From Candidatus Omnitrophota bacterium (GTDB lineage Bacteria; Omnitrophota; Gorgyraeia; JABMQH01), in assembly GCA_026387595.1 (NCBI GenBank), contig JAPLLL010000042.1, positions 23,070-33,561 on the forward strand: a stretch of DNA of 10,492 nucleotides, read 5' to 3'. Below the pieces are notes generated by a model. That model made no database searches. It had not been told where the DNA came from and worked only from the letters and a program-made list of their open reading frames with translations. Numbering within the stretch: the first letter of the stretch is position 1; each line of letters opens with the position of its first letter. Position numbers and translations under genes: made by a program. This document shows, piece after piece, positions 1 to 7,699 of this stretch.

Positions 1-900
1 GACCGTATTTATACAAAGGAGCTTAAGGAGTTTGACGCAAAGGTGACCGAGTACAACCAGGAGCGCCTCGGCCTTGTCGATTTCTGTAAATTCCTGGGTG
101 AGGCCGCCTCTACGTATAAGATACCGGTTTCGGCCGGATATTCGAACCTCGGGCTTTTTTACAAGACGCTTGATATAGAAAAGACAATAGATTTCGGCAA
201 GGTCGAAGAAGAGCGCGCGAAACTTATAAGCGCTTTCGAAAAGGCCCTTACAAAAAAGGACCTGGAAACCCTGTTCGTAAACAGCATGGAATTTAAGGCC
301 GGCCGCACGTCTGCCGGCAGGTACCACGATTACCTCAGGGGGCTTGCAAGATCTTATAACGTGGCTACAAAACCTTATCCGAACCTGGAACTCTATACCG
401 ATTACCTGGTTATTTACGAAAAGATCAATAATTACAATCTGTTTAACGAGATCACCTCTCTTGAGGACGGGATACGCGGAAAACTTCTCATAAACGACGA
501 TCAGCGCAGGTTAAGCAAGTTCTCAAAAAATATACGCCTGCTTTCCAAGATGTTCGACATCGCCCTGTCAAAAGAGGACGTGGAGTATTATCAGAAAAAC
601 AAGGCGGATTTTAACAGCCAGATCTTTATAGATTTTATAGGGAGCGAGGCTAAAAAGTATAAAGAAGCGTTCAATTATGACCCCGATTTTAAAAATATTG
701 ATAAATACCTACCGGACCTAGAAAATTTCTACCGCATAGCCGATACCCGCGACGAAGCGATAATAGAGAACACGCTGCAGCAGATGGACCAAAAAGGCCT
801 GAGCGTTGTCGCGTTGATAACGGGCGGCTATCACACCGAAGGCATAACCGAACGCCTAAGGAGCCGCGGCGTTTCTTATATGGTCATTACCCCGCGCATA
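1..900 (+). other. N-terminal helical repeat region and TIKI/TraB/GumN-like C-terminal motif
   Basis: Two diverged segments (64-228 and 316-489) share a pattern of aromatic/Leu helix, short loop, Y-x-NL-x-LY, then IEK or YEK. They are followed by charged helices. At codons 250-290 comes RDEAI, a short helix, a hydrophobic strand VVALITGG, YHTEG (His278) and then a helix and strand ending in YMVITPR. TIKI-superfamily proteins (TraB, GumN, ChaN-like) end in a similar Arg-x-x-x helix followed by a G-x-x-H-x-x-G strand-loop. The first TIKI motif would lie upstream of the window, so the match rests on the C-terminal half only. Function in this chain is unknown; a metalloprotease-like or heme-binding role would be guesswork. 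Confidence 0.45.
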
Positions 901-3900
901 ACGAAAGCCGATACGAATAATCCTTATCTTAAGATATTGTCCGGGGAGAGAGATTCGTTTGAAAAGATGCTTGAAGGCGGCAAAGGAAACCTTGCCGCCT
1001 CGTCTTTTTTGGCCGCAAGGACCATGGGACAGGCCGTCAATGATGCCGTCGCTTCTTATAAAGAAGCCGCGCTGTTGTCTTTAAGCGGCCTTGTATACTC
1101 GCTGCGGCAAAAGAACCCCGATATAACCGCCCAACAAATAAGAGATGCAATACAGCGCGAAAAAGAAGCGTGGCTCGGCCGTTTCCAAAAACAGGTGCCG
1201 GACGCTGAGCTGCAAGGGCTATTCAAGCGTTCTTTGGAAGCCATAGATATTTCAGCGGGAGATGGTTTCCTGGGTATGGATAGAAGCGGATGCTACTATA
1301 TCCCGGTTTCGATAGAAGGCCAGAGGATGTTCATAAGGTATTACAATCTGGCTTCAAAACCAAATGATGGAGATAAAATTTCTCCGGTATATCAAGGCGA
1401 AGCAGCCAGCGTAGGCATACAGATACTGACCGCTGAACAATGTCGCATTGCAGTGCAGGCAGCGGGTATCCTGACAGAAGCACCGCCTGCGCCGAAACAG
1501 GCAATATCGGCTGAAGTAGCGGAGCCTTTCAGGAGAGAATTTGAACAATGGGCCGCGGCAAAGGGCGCCGGCATCACAATGCAGGAAAAAATAGAGAAAC
1601 TGGCCGAACTTTTTGTAAAGAGCATGCACGGTCTGCGCGGCAGCCCTGATGATTGGCTCTTAGAAATGGTAAAGGCGCTTAATCCCGGCAACGACGCGCT
1701 CCAGGAAACAGCGGCCCGCTCATACGCGGAATTCAGGCAGCGCCTTGCCGAAGCATGCGGGCCGCAGGCATTAAATGCAGCCCTGCGCGATCCGGATAAC
1801 GGCAATCCTTTATTTACGGAAAGATATTCATCTCCTGCCTATGTATCAACAGATCTATCAGCCATACTACTGACAGCGATCGATATGACCGTATCCGGAG
1901 GCCGGGTTTTTTACGATAATGATGAAAGGCTGTACCATACAGCTTATTCAATGTGCCAATTGGGCCATTTGTCAGGCATAAGCATCAATCATGGCGCTAC
2001 CGGAGTGGAATTCTTGGGCCGGCTTACAGCTGCCGGGCAAAGATTTATAGCGCATGTTAAAAGAACCCCCTCTGACCGGGAAGCGAATCACTATGTGGAG
2101 GTTGAGGCAATAGCCGATAAAGTAGTTTATATGGACAACGGCGTTGAAAAAACCGTGAGCCTAGAGGAGTTCAGCGCAATGTGGAGCGGCGTGATCCTGA
2201 TAAGCGAACGGGCAAAGGCAGCGGTTAAATCGTTTAGCAGCGTGTATGTTTTTGAGCCCATTAGCGATGAGCAATTAAAAAATATCAAGGGCGCCTGCGG
2301 CGTCATACGGACTGTGGGCGGTGGCATAGGCTTCCCGGGCCAGATAGGCTCGCAGATGCTTGTGGAATACAGGGGCAGGGACGATTTCGGTATTTCATAC
2401 CTGACCTGGTGGGGCCTTGAAGTGCTTAAGGTAAAAGGTTACTCCGAAGGATTTGTAAGGGAAGTGTATCTTAACGGCCAGGGCATACCGGAAACCGCGA
2501 TGTACTATTTGCCGGAGAGGTTTGTCGGAGATGACATTGTGCTTAAAACCGCCATGAATAAACTAAAAACCGGCGCAAGGCTTAATTATGACGAACGCCT
2601 GGCCCTGCACAAAAAATGGAGAAGCCTTACAGGACAGGAGACAGAACAGATAAGAGGGGCCATGACTTCGGCCGAATACGCAAAAAGGGAAAAGGACCAG
2701 ATCGGCAGCTTATCGCTTCCTTCGTTTTCAGTCAAAGATATGTACGCCGTGCGTCTTGACGCGAACGGCCGCGCAGATAAAACCAATTCCGTGGGGGTTG
2801 GCACCGCAGGCGCTCCCTTCTGGTCAGGCAGATGGCACCAGATCACAGAAGACATGGCCGCGCTTTTTGACTCTATTAAGACGACCCATGGCGTAGATTC
2901 CAATCTTATAAAATATTTTGTCAAGTTCGAGCTGGAGGAAGCGGCTTCCGAAAGATTTAAAGGCGAGCTTAACGAAGAGGACCTGAAAGCAAAAATAGGC
3001 GAGTACTCAAGGGATTACGACAGGCTTATAGACAGGGTGCTGCGGAAAGAAAAACTTGAAGGCGACCAAGAAAAATGGTCCGAGATATACGCCCTGATAG
3101 AGGGCCGGTATGTGAAAGTGCCCGCGATGTTCACGCAGGATCCCGCAAGGCGCATGTTCCAGCTGCAGGCAGGCATACTGGCGACTTTCAAAGTCAGGGA
3201 AGAATATAAAGAGGCGATAGAAAAGATCTATACAAGGAAGATTGCAGAGGCGTATAAAAGTAAACTTGGGCCAGAGGCAAGGCCAGAACTTCTGGGCAGC
3301 CGCAATTTTATGGAGGAATGGCTTGAAGAGGCAAGGCTGAACATGCCCGGCAGGGCGTTTGAGGCGGTAACGGAATGGTTCCAGACAAGGTTTGTTGATG
3401 AAAGAGAGCGCTCTGCAACAGGCATGCAATTAGGTCGCGTGGACAGCATAACACTCGGGCACATGTACTGGCTTGACTGGGTAGGCGGCCACGACAGGTG
3501 GGCGACGACCGGAAGCACCGAAAAAAAGAACGGCCAGCCGCACACTGACCTGGGTACTCTGGCAGGAATCGACAGGGAGACGCTGACTTCTATATTGCAA
3601 AATACGCCGCTGAAATCGGGTATGACGCCGCAGGAGCGCCTCCGGGCCTATATGGAGACCGCAAAACATCTGCCCGAAGAGCAGAAGGGCCGGCCTACCC
3701 GCGTATTGGCGCACAACGGCGACCTTAATGCCGCCACCGTCAATGAGGTAAGGGGTATGCTGGAAGGCCGGGGCTATAATTTCCTGACAGAAGACAATAA
3801 GAAAATAGGCACTGACACAAAAGCGCTGATCGTATTTTGGGAATATCTTTATGATTGCTACCTCCTGGATTCAATAAGGCCTGACCATAAGGTCAGCAAG

Positions 3901-6900
3901 GAGACCCTATGTTATTTTAAGACCGAAGATCCGGGAAATTTTATGAATAGCGATTATGCTATCATGTGGAACCAAATGATGGAAGCAGCGCGCCAGAGAG
4001 GCAAACCTATTTCTCCGGATGAAGTCGCGTTAAGGGTTGCGCTTACCGTGTTCGGAAAAGGTTCGGAAATAGCCATAGACACTTACTCAATGCACATGCC
4101 GCATAAACACTTTGCCGTGAGCCACAGCAGGCCGTTGTATATCGTCATAGTGGATGACAAATACCAGATAACATCCGATTCAAGCTCGGCGCTTAAGGCA
4201 TTATGGGACCCGAAGCAGGTAGAGGAAGACGTAAGGAAGCTTAATGAAATAGACGTTAGTGGCATGGTGGAATTAGACAAAAAAGAAAAGGCGCGGGATA
4301 GCCAGCTTGCCGCGTTAAGGCAGCAGCGGGATAGCCACCAAATTGAGCCGGCTGCTTTTGAGCAAAAAAGCAATGCGGTCCTTGAGGTATTTAACGCCGA
4401 GGTTAAAGGTATTATTGCCGGGGTCGATAAAGCCAAGGCCGAGATAAAGAGCAGATATAAAGCCAAAGTCATTAAACTTGACGGCGAGCAAAAGGTTGTT
4501 TCAATGACAAAAGTGTTCAGGAACGGCAAGTTTGAAGTTGTGCCTGAATTTTCGGATTTCATGGGAAACTCTCTTGACCCGGCGACCACGGAGGGGATAA
4601 GCATAAAAGAGAATTCCACCATACCCATAGACCTTGCTGACAAAGGAAAATTCAGGACATTCGCGGAAAAGCACATAAGCGAGATACCTTGGGTCGTGGG
4701 TTTGAGCAGAAATGCCTACATAAGGGAAAACAGCGTTGACATGGGGATAAAAAGGGACGCGCAAGGCCTGATCACGCAGCATGGTATAGAGATCCAGAAA
4801 TTAAAAGAAAAATACGGCGAAAATCTTGAGAACTTAAAAAGGATAATAATTACGGGGATAGGAAGCTCGGAGCGGGACGCAGACGCGGTAAAAAGATTAT
4901 TCAAGACACTTTTGCCCGGTGTCGAAATAATAACCACAGGGCCTGCAGACCTTGTGTCCACGAACATGAACCTTAACGCGGACCATGACTTTGTAGTAGG
5001 CCTGAGCTGGTCAGGCACGACAGCGCTTACCTTATACGCCCTTGAGATAGCCGGCGAAAAAGGCGCGGGCCTTAGCTCTCTCACAGGAAACCCCGGCAAG
5101 GATATAGGAGTCCTTACGACAAGATCAATGGGCACTATTGAAGTAAAGACCGGCCAGGAAGTCGCGGTATTTACCACAAAAGGTTTCGAAGGGATACTTT
5201 ATGACCTGTCAGTGCTTGGCACCCAGCTTAGCAAAAAAGACAGCCTTGTCAACAGGGCAGGCGAGCATTTCAAGGCCGCAAATTCGGCAATGGTGATAGG
5301 AAGCACGCATAACGCGCCCATAGGCAGGGAAGGCGAATTGAAGGTTGAAGAGGTGCGTTGGGTACTTGCAAAACCCTATGATTACGCAGATGACAGGATA
5401 TGGAAACTGCTGCGTAAAGACATGCCTGCGGATGAAAAAAAGATCGTTATCATTGATGCCACTGACCCTGACCGGCTGGACGAGGCCTTTGCCACTATAA
5501 AAAGGTTAAACGAGCTGGGTATAGACTTTATAGTTCAGACATTCCGGGATGGCAACAAACATTTTGATGATATAAATGCCATATGCGGCAGGAACGGCTG
5601 TTTCCTTAATGTTGTCCCAAGAGTTGACCCCGCGCTGCAAGGCCTTGTTAATATAATATTTTACCAAAAATTCGCGATAGCGCTTGCGCGCGCCGCCGGG
5701 TTAAGCGACACCGAAATAGACAGCTGCAGGAACCTTGCTAAATCAGTAACTGTTAAGGGCGCGCAGAAGCCCGGTGTTTTGTTTGAAATGTTCGCTTATG
5801 CCGGGCAGCTTAAAAGGAATTTTGTGGCGGCAAGAAACGAATACGCGGAGTATGCCGGCAAGGCATGGAGCGAACTGAATACGGCCAGAGAGAAGGCTAT
5901 AACCCGCCTGCCGCTAAGATATTTTGATCTCCTTAATAAGTATTCGGGGGCGCAGGCCGGGCTTACGCAAACGAAGGATTTCAGCCTGGACCGTGAGGCG
6001 GTAAGGAAATTCGGAGCCGATAAAGTAAAGAAGATAGTTGTTTTGGTTGACGAAGAATCGCCTGCCATAGCAGCGAACATGGCAAAGAACCCGCTTGAAT
6101 ATCAGGAACGCGTTGCTACTGGGAAGTCCTTGTTCAAACCCGAAAAGGACGAAAGAGGAGAAAAGGAAACAAAGACCGTAAAGAATGTGCCGATAAATGG
6201 CCAATATTATAATGTTACCTATAATTTTCGTTTGGATGAATTTGTTATTGAAAGAGTTGTTGAAAGAGAGCAGGACCGTCAGCCGCCTATTACCATAAGA
6301 GGAGACGGTTCGGTATCTGGAGTCAACCGGGCCCAGTTCGAATTTAACGGGTTTCCGGCGGGAGTCGCCAAATTTTTTAACGGCGAATTTAATATTACCG
6401 CCAATAAGACCGAAGGGCTTATCTTTGAGGCCAAAAAGCCCAAACTTTTAGGCGCTAAAGTCGTGGTGCACAGGCTTACGGATTACGATCTCGCGCAGGA
6501 CGTTGATGAGAACACGATAGTTGTGGCTATCTCAAGGTCAAACAACCGCGCTGAAAATAACGCCCGGATACAGGACATTGCCGATCCTGTTAAAGGCCGC
6601 TCGGAAGAACAGATGGCTTTTCCCGCTGATGCAAAGAGCGAAATCGGCATGACAGCTAAGCTTGCGGAATTTAAAAACAGGGGCGTGCCGATCTTTACCA
6701 TTGCGGACAGGGATTCCGCGGTAAGGCAATTCGGCCAGGAAAGCCTTGGAGAAACAGTCCTGAGCCGCGACATAGATGATACATCATTTACAGGTTTAAG
6801 TTATCTGGCATTAATGGGCCTGGGCACAAGCCTGGGCGAACTAAAGGGCATATATACGGCGGATTACAGGGTAGGCCTTGAATCTTCGGTTGACCTTGCG

Positions 6901-7635
6901 GCAAGCGTGGTAAGAAACAGCACCCAGAATCAGGAACTGCTTAATGCGCTGGTCAGGTTAAGGCAGAACGAGTTTAACAGGCAGTATAACACGGTGCAGA
7001 TCATCGGGGGCGCGCAGGATTTTTCAAGTGCGCTTGCCTATGAGTACATGCTTGAGAGGCTCGGGTTCCAGGCAGAGGCCCTTCCCGTTGATGAATCGGT
7101 CCACGGCCCCCTTGCCGCGGTTAACGATGACGCCAATAAATTCGAATCATCGGATGAAAAGGTGGGCGTAAACCCGAAATTTGACCCGAACCCGCAGAAA
7201 CTGTCAAAACTTAAGGACAAGGATTGCCTTGTGGTTGTCCTGGCAACGGACTCTCGCACGATGAGCGCTTCTATTATAGATACCCAGAGAAATATGACGC
7301 GCAGCTCAAGGTTGATACTTGTAGTCAAGGAGTCCGACAGAAACCGGGCTGAGGTTGTGAATTCCGGAGCATATTTGATACTTACAATACCGGATTCGCC
7401 AAACGAACTGACAAGCATAAGCCATACAGCGTTGGCTAATATATTCGCCGATGCCATGGCAAAATCAAAAGATCCGAAATATAACTACGAAAACATACAG
7501 GAAAAACCAGGCTTGGCCACGTTAATTAGCACAACAGTGGAAGAGCTTCTTGCGCCGGCTGAGCCGACCCCCAAGCCATTTGGACTCAGTATAAAAACTG
7601 TTACTGCAGAAAGGTTTGCCGAGAGTGCCGTATAA
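1..7635 (+). CDS. Giant fusion protein: TIKI-like segment, C39-like peptidase, GlmS-type glutaminase and four SIS domains (5' partial)
   Basis: The frame is open from base 1 to TAA 7633-7635, giving at least 2,544 codons; the true start is upstream. Domain order (codons from base 1): helical repeats and a TIKI/GumN-like end (1-300), unrecognised linker (300-575), C39-like peptidase (576-735), double-glycine-like motif (754-765), class II glutamine amidotransferase (766 to about 1565), SIS pair 1 (1610-1918), SIS pair 2 (2005-2500), and a short proline-containing tail. The amidotransferase plus SIS pair 1 match the layout of GlmS, glucosamine-6-phosphate synthase, which makes GlcN6P from fructose-6-phosphate and glutamine. 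GlmS is normally about 600 residues and starts at the catalytic Cys; here that Cys is internal. A glutamine synthetase-like gene overlaps the 3' end. GlmS-like activity is inferred from motifs, and the natural substrate could differ. The signal peptide, if any, lies outside the window. Confidence 0.9.
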   Translation, partial: DRIYTKELKEFDAKVTEYNQERLGLVDFCKFLGEAASTYKIPVSAGYSNLGLFYKTLDIEKTIDFGKVEEERAKLISAFEKALTKKDLETLFVNSMEFKAGRTSAGRYHDYLRGLARSYNVATKPYPNLELYTDYLVIYEKINNYNLFNEITSLEDGIRGKLLINDDQRRLSKFSKNIRLLSKMFDIALSKEDVEYYQKNKADFNSQIFIDFIGSEAKKYKEAFNYDPDFKNIDKYLPDLENFYRIADTRDEAIIENTLQQMDQKGLSVVALITGGYHTEGITERLRSRGVSYMVITPRITKADTNNPYLKILSGERDSFEKMLEGGKGNLAASSFLAARTMGQAVNDAVASYKEAALLSLSGLVYSLRQKNPDITAQQIRDAIQREKEAWLGRFQKQVPDAELQGLFKRSLEAIDISAGDGFLGMDRSGCYYIPVSIEGQRMFIRYYNLASKPNDGDKISPVYQGEAASVGIQILTAEQCRIAVQAAGILTEAPPAPKQAISAEVAEPFRREFEQWAAAKGAGITMQEKIEKLAELFVKSMHGLRGSPDDWLLEMVKALNPGNDALQETAARSYAEFRQRLAEACGPQALNAALRDPDNGNPLFTERYSSPAYVSTDLSAILLTAIDMTVSGGRVFYDNDERLYHTAYSMCQLGHLSGISINHGATGVEFLGRLTAAGQRFIAHVKRTPSDREANHYVEVEAIADKVVYMDNGVEKTVSLEEFSAMWSGVILISERAKAAVKSFSSVYVFEPISDEQLKNIKGACGVIRTVGGGIGFPGQIGSQMLVEYRGRDDFGISYLTWWGLEVLKVKGYSEGFVREVYLNGQGIPETAMYYLPERFVGDDIVLKTAMNKLKTGARLNYDERLALHKKWRSLTGQETEQIRGAMTSAEYAKREKDQIGSLSLPSFSVKDMYAVRLDANGRADKTNSVGVGTAGAPFWSGRWHQITEDMAALFDSIKTTHGVDSNLIKYFVKFELEEAASERFKGELNEEDLKAKIGEYSRDYDRLIDRVLRKEKLEGDQEKWSEIYALIEGRYVKVPAMFTQDPARRMFQLQAGILATFKVREEYKEAIEKIYTRKIAEAYKSKLGPEARPELLGSRNFMEEWLEEARLNMPGRAFEAVTEWFQTRFVDERERSATGMQLGRVDSITLGHMYWLDWVGGHDRWATTGSTEKKNGQPHTDLGTLAGIDRETLTSILQNTPLKSGMTPQERLRAYMETAKHLPEEQKGRPTRVLAHNGDLNAATVNEVRGMLEGRGYNFLTEDNKKIGTDTKALIVFWEYLYDCYLLDSIRPDHKVSKETLCYFKTEDPGNFMNSDYAIMWNQMMEAARQRGKPISPDEVALRVALTVFGKGSEIAIDTYSMHMPHKHFAVSHSRPLYIVIVDDKYQITSDSSSALKALWDPKQVEEDVRKLNEIDVSGMVELDKKEKARDSQLAALRQQRDSHQIEPAAFEQKSNAVLEVFNAEVKGIIAGVDKAKAEIKSRYKAKVIKLDGEQKVVSMTKVFRNGKFEVVPEFSDFMGNSLDPATTEGISIKENSTIPIDLADKGKFRTFAEKHISEIPWVVGLSRNAYIRENSVDMGIKRDAQGLITQHGIEIQKLKEKYGENLENLKRIIITGIGSSERDADAVKRLFKTLLPGVEIITTGPADLVSTNMNLNADHDFVVGLSWSGTTALTLYALEIAGEKGAGLSSLTGNPGKDIGVLTTRSMGTIEVKTGQEVAVFTTKGFEGILYDLSVLGTQLSKKDSLVNRAGEHFKAANSAMVIGSTHNAPIGREGELKVEEVRWVLAKPYDYADDRIWKLLRKDMPADEKKIVIIDATDPDRLDEAFATIKRLNELGIDFIVQTFRDGNKHFDDINAICGRNGCFLNVVPRVDPALQGLVNIIFYQKFAIALARAAGLSDTEIDSCRNLAKSVTVKGAQKPGVLFEMFAYAGQLKRNFVAARNEYAEYAGKAWSELNTAREKAITRLPLRYFDLLNKYSGAQAGLTQTKDFSLDREAVRKFGADKVKKIVVLVDEESPAIAANMAKNPLEYQERVATGKSLFKPEKDERGEKETKTVKNVPINGQYYNVTYNFRLDEFVIERVVEREQDRQPPITIRGDGSVSGVNRAQFEFNGFPAGVAKFFNGEFNITANKTEGLIFEAKKPKLLGAKVVVHRLTDYDLAQDVDENTIVVAISRSNNRAENNARIQDIADPVKGRSEEQMAFPADAKSEIGMTAKLAEFKNRGVPIFTIADRDSAVRQFGQESLGETVLSRDIDDTSFTGLSYLALMGLGTSLGELKGIYTADYRVGLESSVDLAASVVRNSTQNQELLNALVRLRQNEFNRQYNTVQIIGGAQDFSSALAYEYMLERLGFQAEALPVDESVHGPLAAVNDDANKFESSDEKVGVNPKFDPNPQKLSKLKDKDCLVVVLATDSRTMSASIIDTQRNMTRSSRLILVVKESDRNRAEVVNSGAYLILTIPDSPNELTSISHTALANIFADAMAKSKDPKYNYENIQEKPGLATLISTTVEELLAPAEPTPKPFGLSIKTVTAERFAESAV
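1726..2205 (+). other. C39-like cysteine peptidase domain
   Basis: C39 peptidases are papain-fold enzymes that cut bacteriocin-type leaders after a double-glycine motif. The sequence shows ACGPQALNAAL with Cys586 (1756-1758), the typical C-G-P-x-A-L helix of the family. Further on, LSGISINHGATG and a Leu/Ala-rich helix resemble the middle of the fold. HYVEV carries His697 (2089-2091), and Asp712 (2134-2136) with Asn713 follows 15 residues later, in the usual place of the D-P pair. SLEEFSAMWSGVILI is a good match to the C-terminal strand region. The Cys-to-His distance is 111 residues, which seems longer than usual and implies an insertion after the Cys helix. No ABC transporter domain is attached in the window, unlike classic bacteriocin exporters. 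Confidence 0.72.
2260..2295 (+). other. Double-glycine leader-like cleavage motif directly before the glutaminase Cys
   Basis: Codons 754-765 read ISDEQLKNIKGA. The double-glycine leader consensus is roughly L-S-x-x-E-L-x-x-I-x-G-G, with GA or GS accepted at the end. Here Ser, Leu, Ile and the first Gly match exactly; Ile for Leu, Gln for Glu and Ala for Gly are conservative. The next residue is Cys766, the predicted nucleophile of the glutaminase domain. The motif sits about 20 residues after the last predicted C39 strand, with a helix-like stretch between. Cleavage after Gly-Ala is inferred, not shown. Confidence 0.6.
2296..4695 (+). other. GlmS-type class II (Ntn) glutamine amidotransferase domain with large insertions
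   Basis: This domain would hydrolyse glutamine and pass ammonia to a synthase domain. CGVI-x(3)-GGG (Cys766) matches the GlmS start C-G-I-V-G. LVEYRGRDDFG (789-797) matches the L-E-Y-R-G-Y-D-S-A-G block, and the spacing from Cys to that Glu equals that in E. coli GlmS. HDRWATTG (1164-1171, Arg1166) matches HTRWATHG; LAHNGD (Asn1239, Gly1240) matches the oxyanion HNG; GTDTKA (Asp1272) matches the TDTE block. HSRPLYIVIVDD and ITSDSSSAL match the later substrate-side strands. About 365 extra residues lie between the EYRG and HDRW blocks, and a Lys/Glu-rich, possibly coiled-coil stretch lies at 1405-1490. The C-terminal boundary is approximate. Confidence 0.8.
4828..5754 (+). other. First GlmS-like tandem SIS (sugar isomerase) pair
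   Basis: SIS domains bind phosphosugars. The first domain shows GIGSS (1619-1623) and SWSGTT (1669-1674) where GlmS has C-G-T-S and S-Q-S-G-E-T, then GQEVAVFTTKGF like the GlmS G-P-E-I-G-V-A-S-T-K-A-F block. The second has EGELKVEEVRW (Lys1781, Glu1784), matching E. coli Lys485 and Glu488. The pair ends in RNLAKSVTVK with Lys1914 at the place of Lys603, which contacts fructose-6-phosphate in GlmS. The His of the KHGPLA loop (E. coli His504) is missing: by spacing it falls on Ile1800 in a changed segment. This is a clear family match, with an altered ring-opening site, so exact chemistry is uncertain. Confidence 0.82.
6013..7500 (+). other. Second, degenerate GlmS-like SIS pair with an inserted beta-rich segment
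   Basis: KKIVVLVDEES begins a Rossmann-like strand-loop as in SIS domains. About 120 residues rich in beta-prone and charged residues then interrupt it before KVVVHRLTDYD. ENTIVVAISRSNNRAE is where the phosphosugar loop S-x-S-G-x-T should be; Ser2178 and Ser2180 remain but the Gly and Thr are lost. The second half, YNTVQIIGGAQDFSSALAYE, leads into QAEALPVDESVHGPLA, which aligns without gaps to the H-A-E-A-Y to K-H-G-P-L-A stretch of E. coli GlmS. His2368 matches His504 and Glu2352 matches Glu488, whereas Lys485 is replaced by Tyr2349. A later strand DCLVVVLATDSRT resembles the next SIS strand. No LAKSVTVE tail is seen. Confidence 0.68.
7608..7614 (+). promoter_or_regulatory. Shine-Dalgarno-like site for the glutamine synthetase-like gene
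   Basis: AGAAAGG lies inside the 3' end of the giant gene, 10 bases before GTG 7625. It decides the start: the alternative TTG 7616 in the same frame is only one base from this site, and an in-frame stop at 7592-7594 excludes anything further upstream. A start inside the preceding gene suggests translational coupling. Confidence 0.6.
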
Positions 7636-7699
7636 AAACAATAAATTAATATCGCTTTTAACAGCGTTTTCATTCCTGCTGGCGAACCCGGTGCTGGCG
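7625..7699 (+). other. Predicted Sec signal peptide of the glutamine synthetase-like protein
   Basis: Residues 1-25 read as a Lys-containing start (PYKNNK), a hydrophobic core (LISLLTAFSFLL) and ANPVLA, with a likely signal peptidase I cut after VLA before ADFSALRP. The length, charge and A-x-A-like end are typical. It could instead act as an uncleaved membrane anchor. No lipobox Cys is present. Confidence 0.7.

Noticed and set aside
43..60. GTG at 43 with AAGGAG at 25-30 as the true start of the giant gene.
   Set aside because: The frame is open to base 1, the AAGGAG also encodes Lys-Glu within a continuing charged helix, the spacing of 12 bases is long, and the TIKI-like domain would lack its front half. 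The gene most likely starts upstream.
961..981. Gly-Gly at codons 326-327 (FEKMLEGG) as a second double-glycine cleavage site.
   Set aside because: Only the Leu before the Gly-Gly and the Gly pair fit; the Ser, Glu and Leu positions of the consensus do not, and no new domain starts right after it.
4083..5177. Minus-strand open frames (4083-4676 and 4716-5177) as genes.
   Set aside because: They lie wholly within the GlmS-like coding frame on the plus strand, carry no recognisable motif, and are explained by codon bias of the real gene.
7616..7624. TTG 7616 as start of the second gene.
   Set aside because: It is one base from the AAAGG site, too close for ribosome binding; GTG 7625 has 10-base spacing and gives a normal signal peptide.
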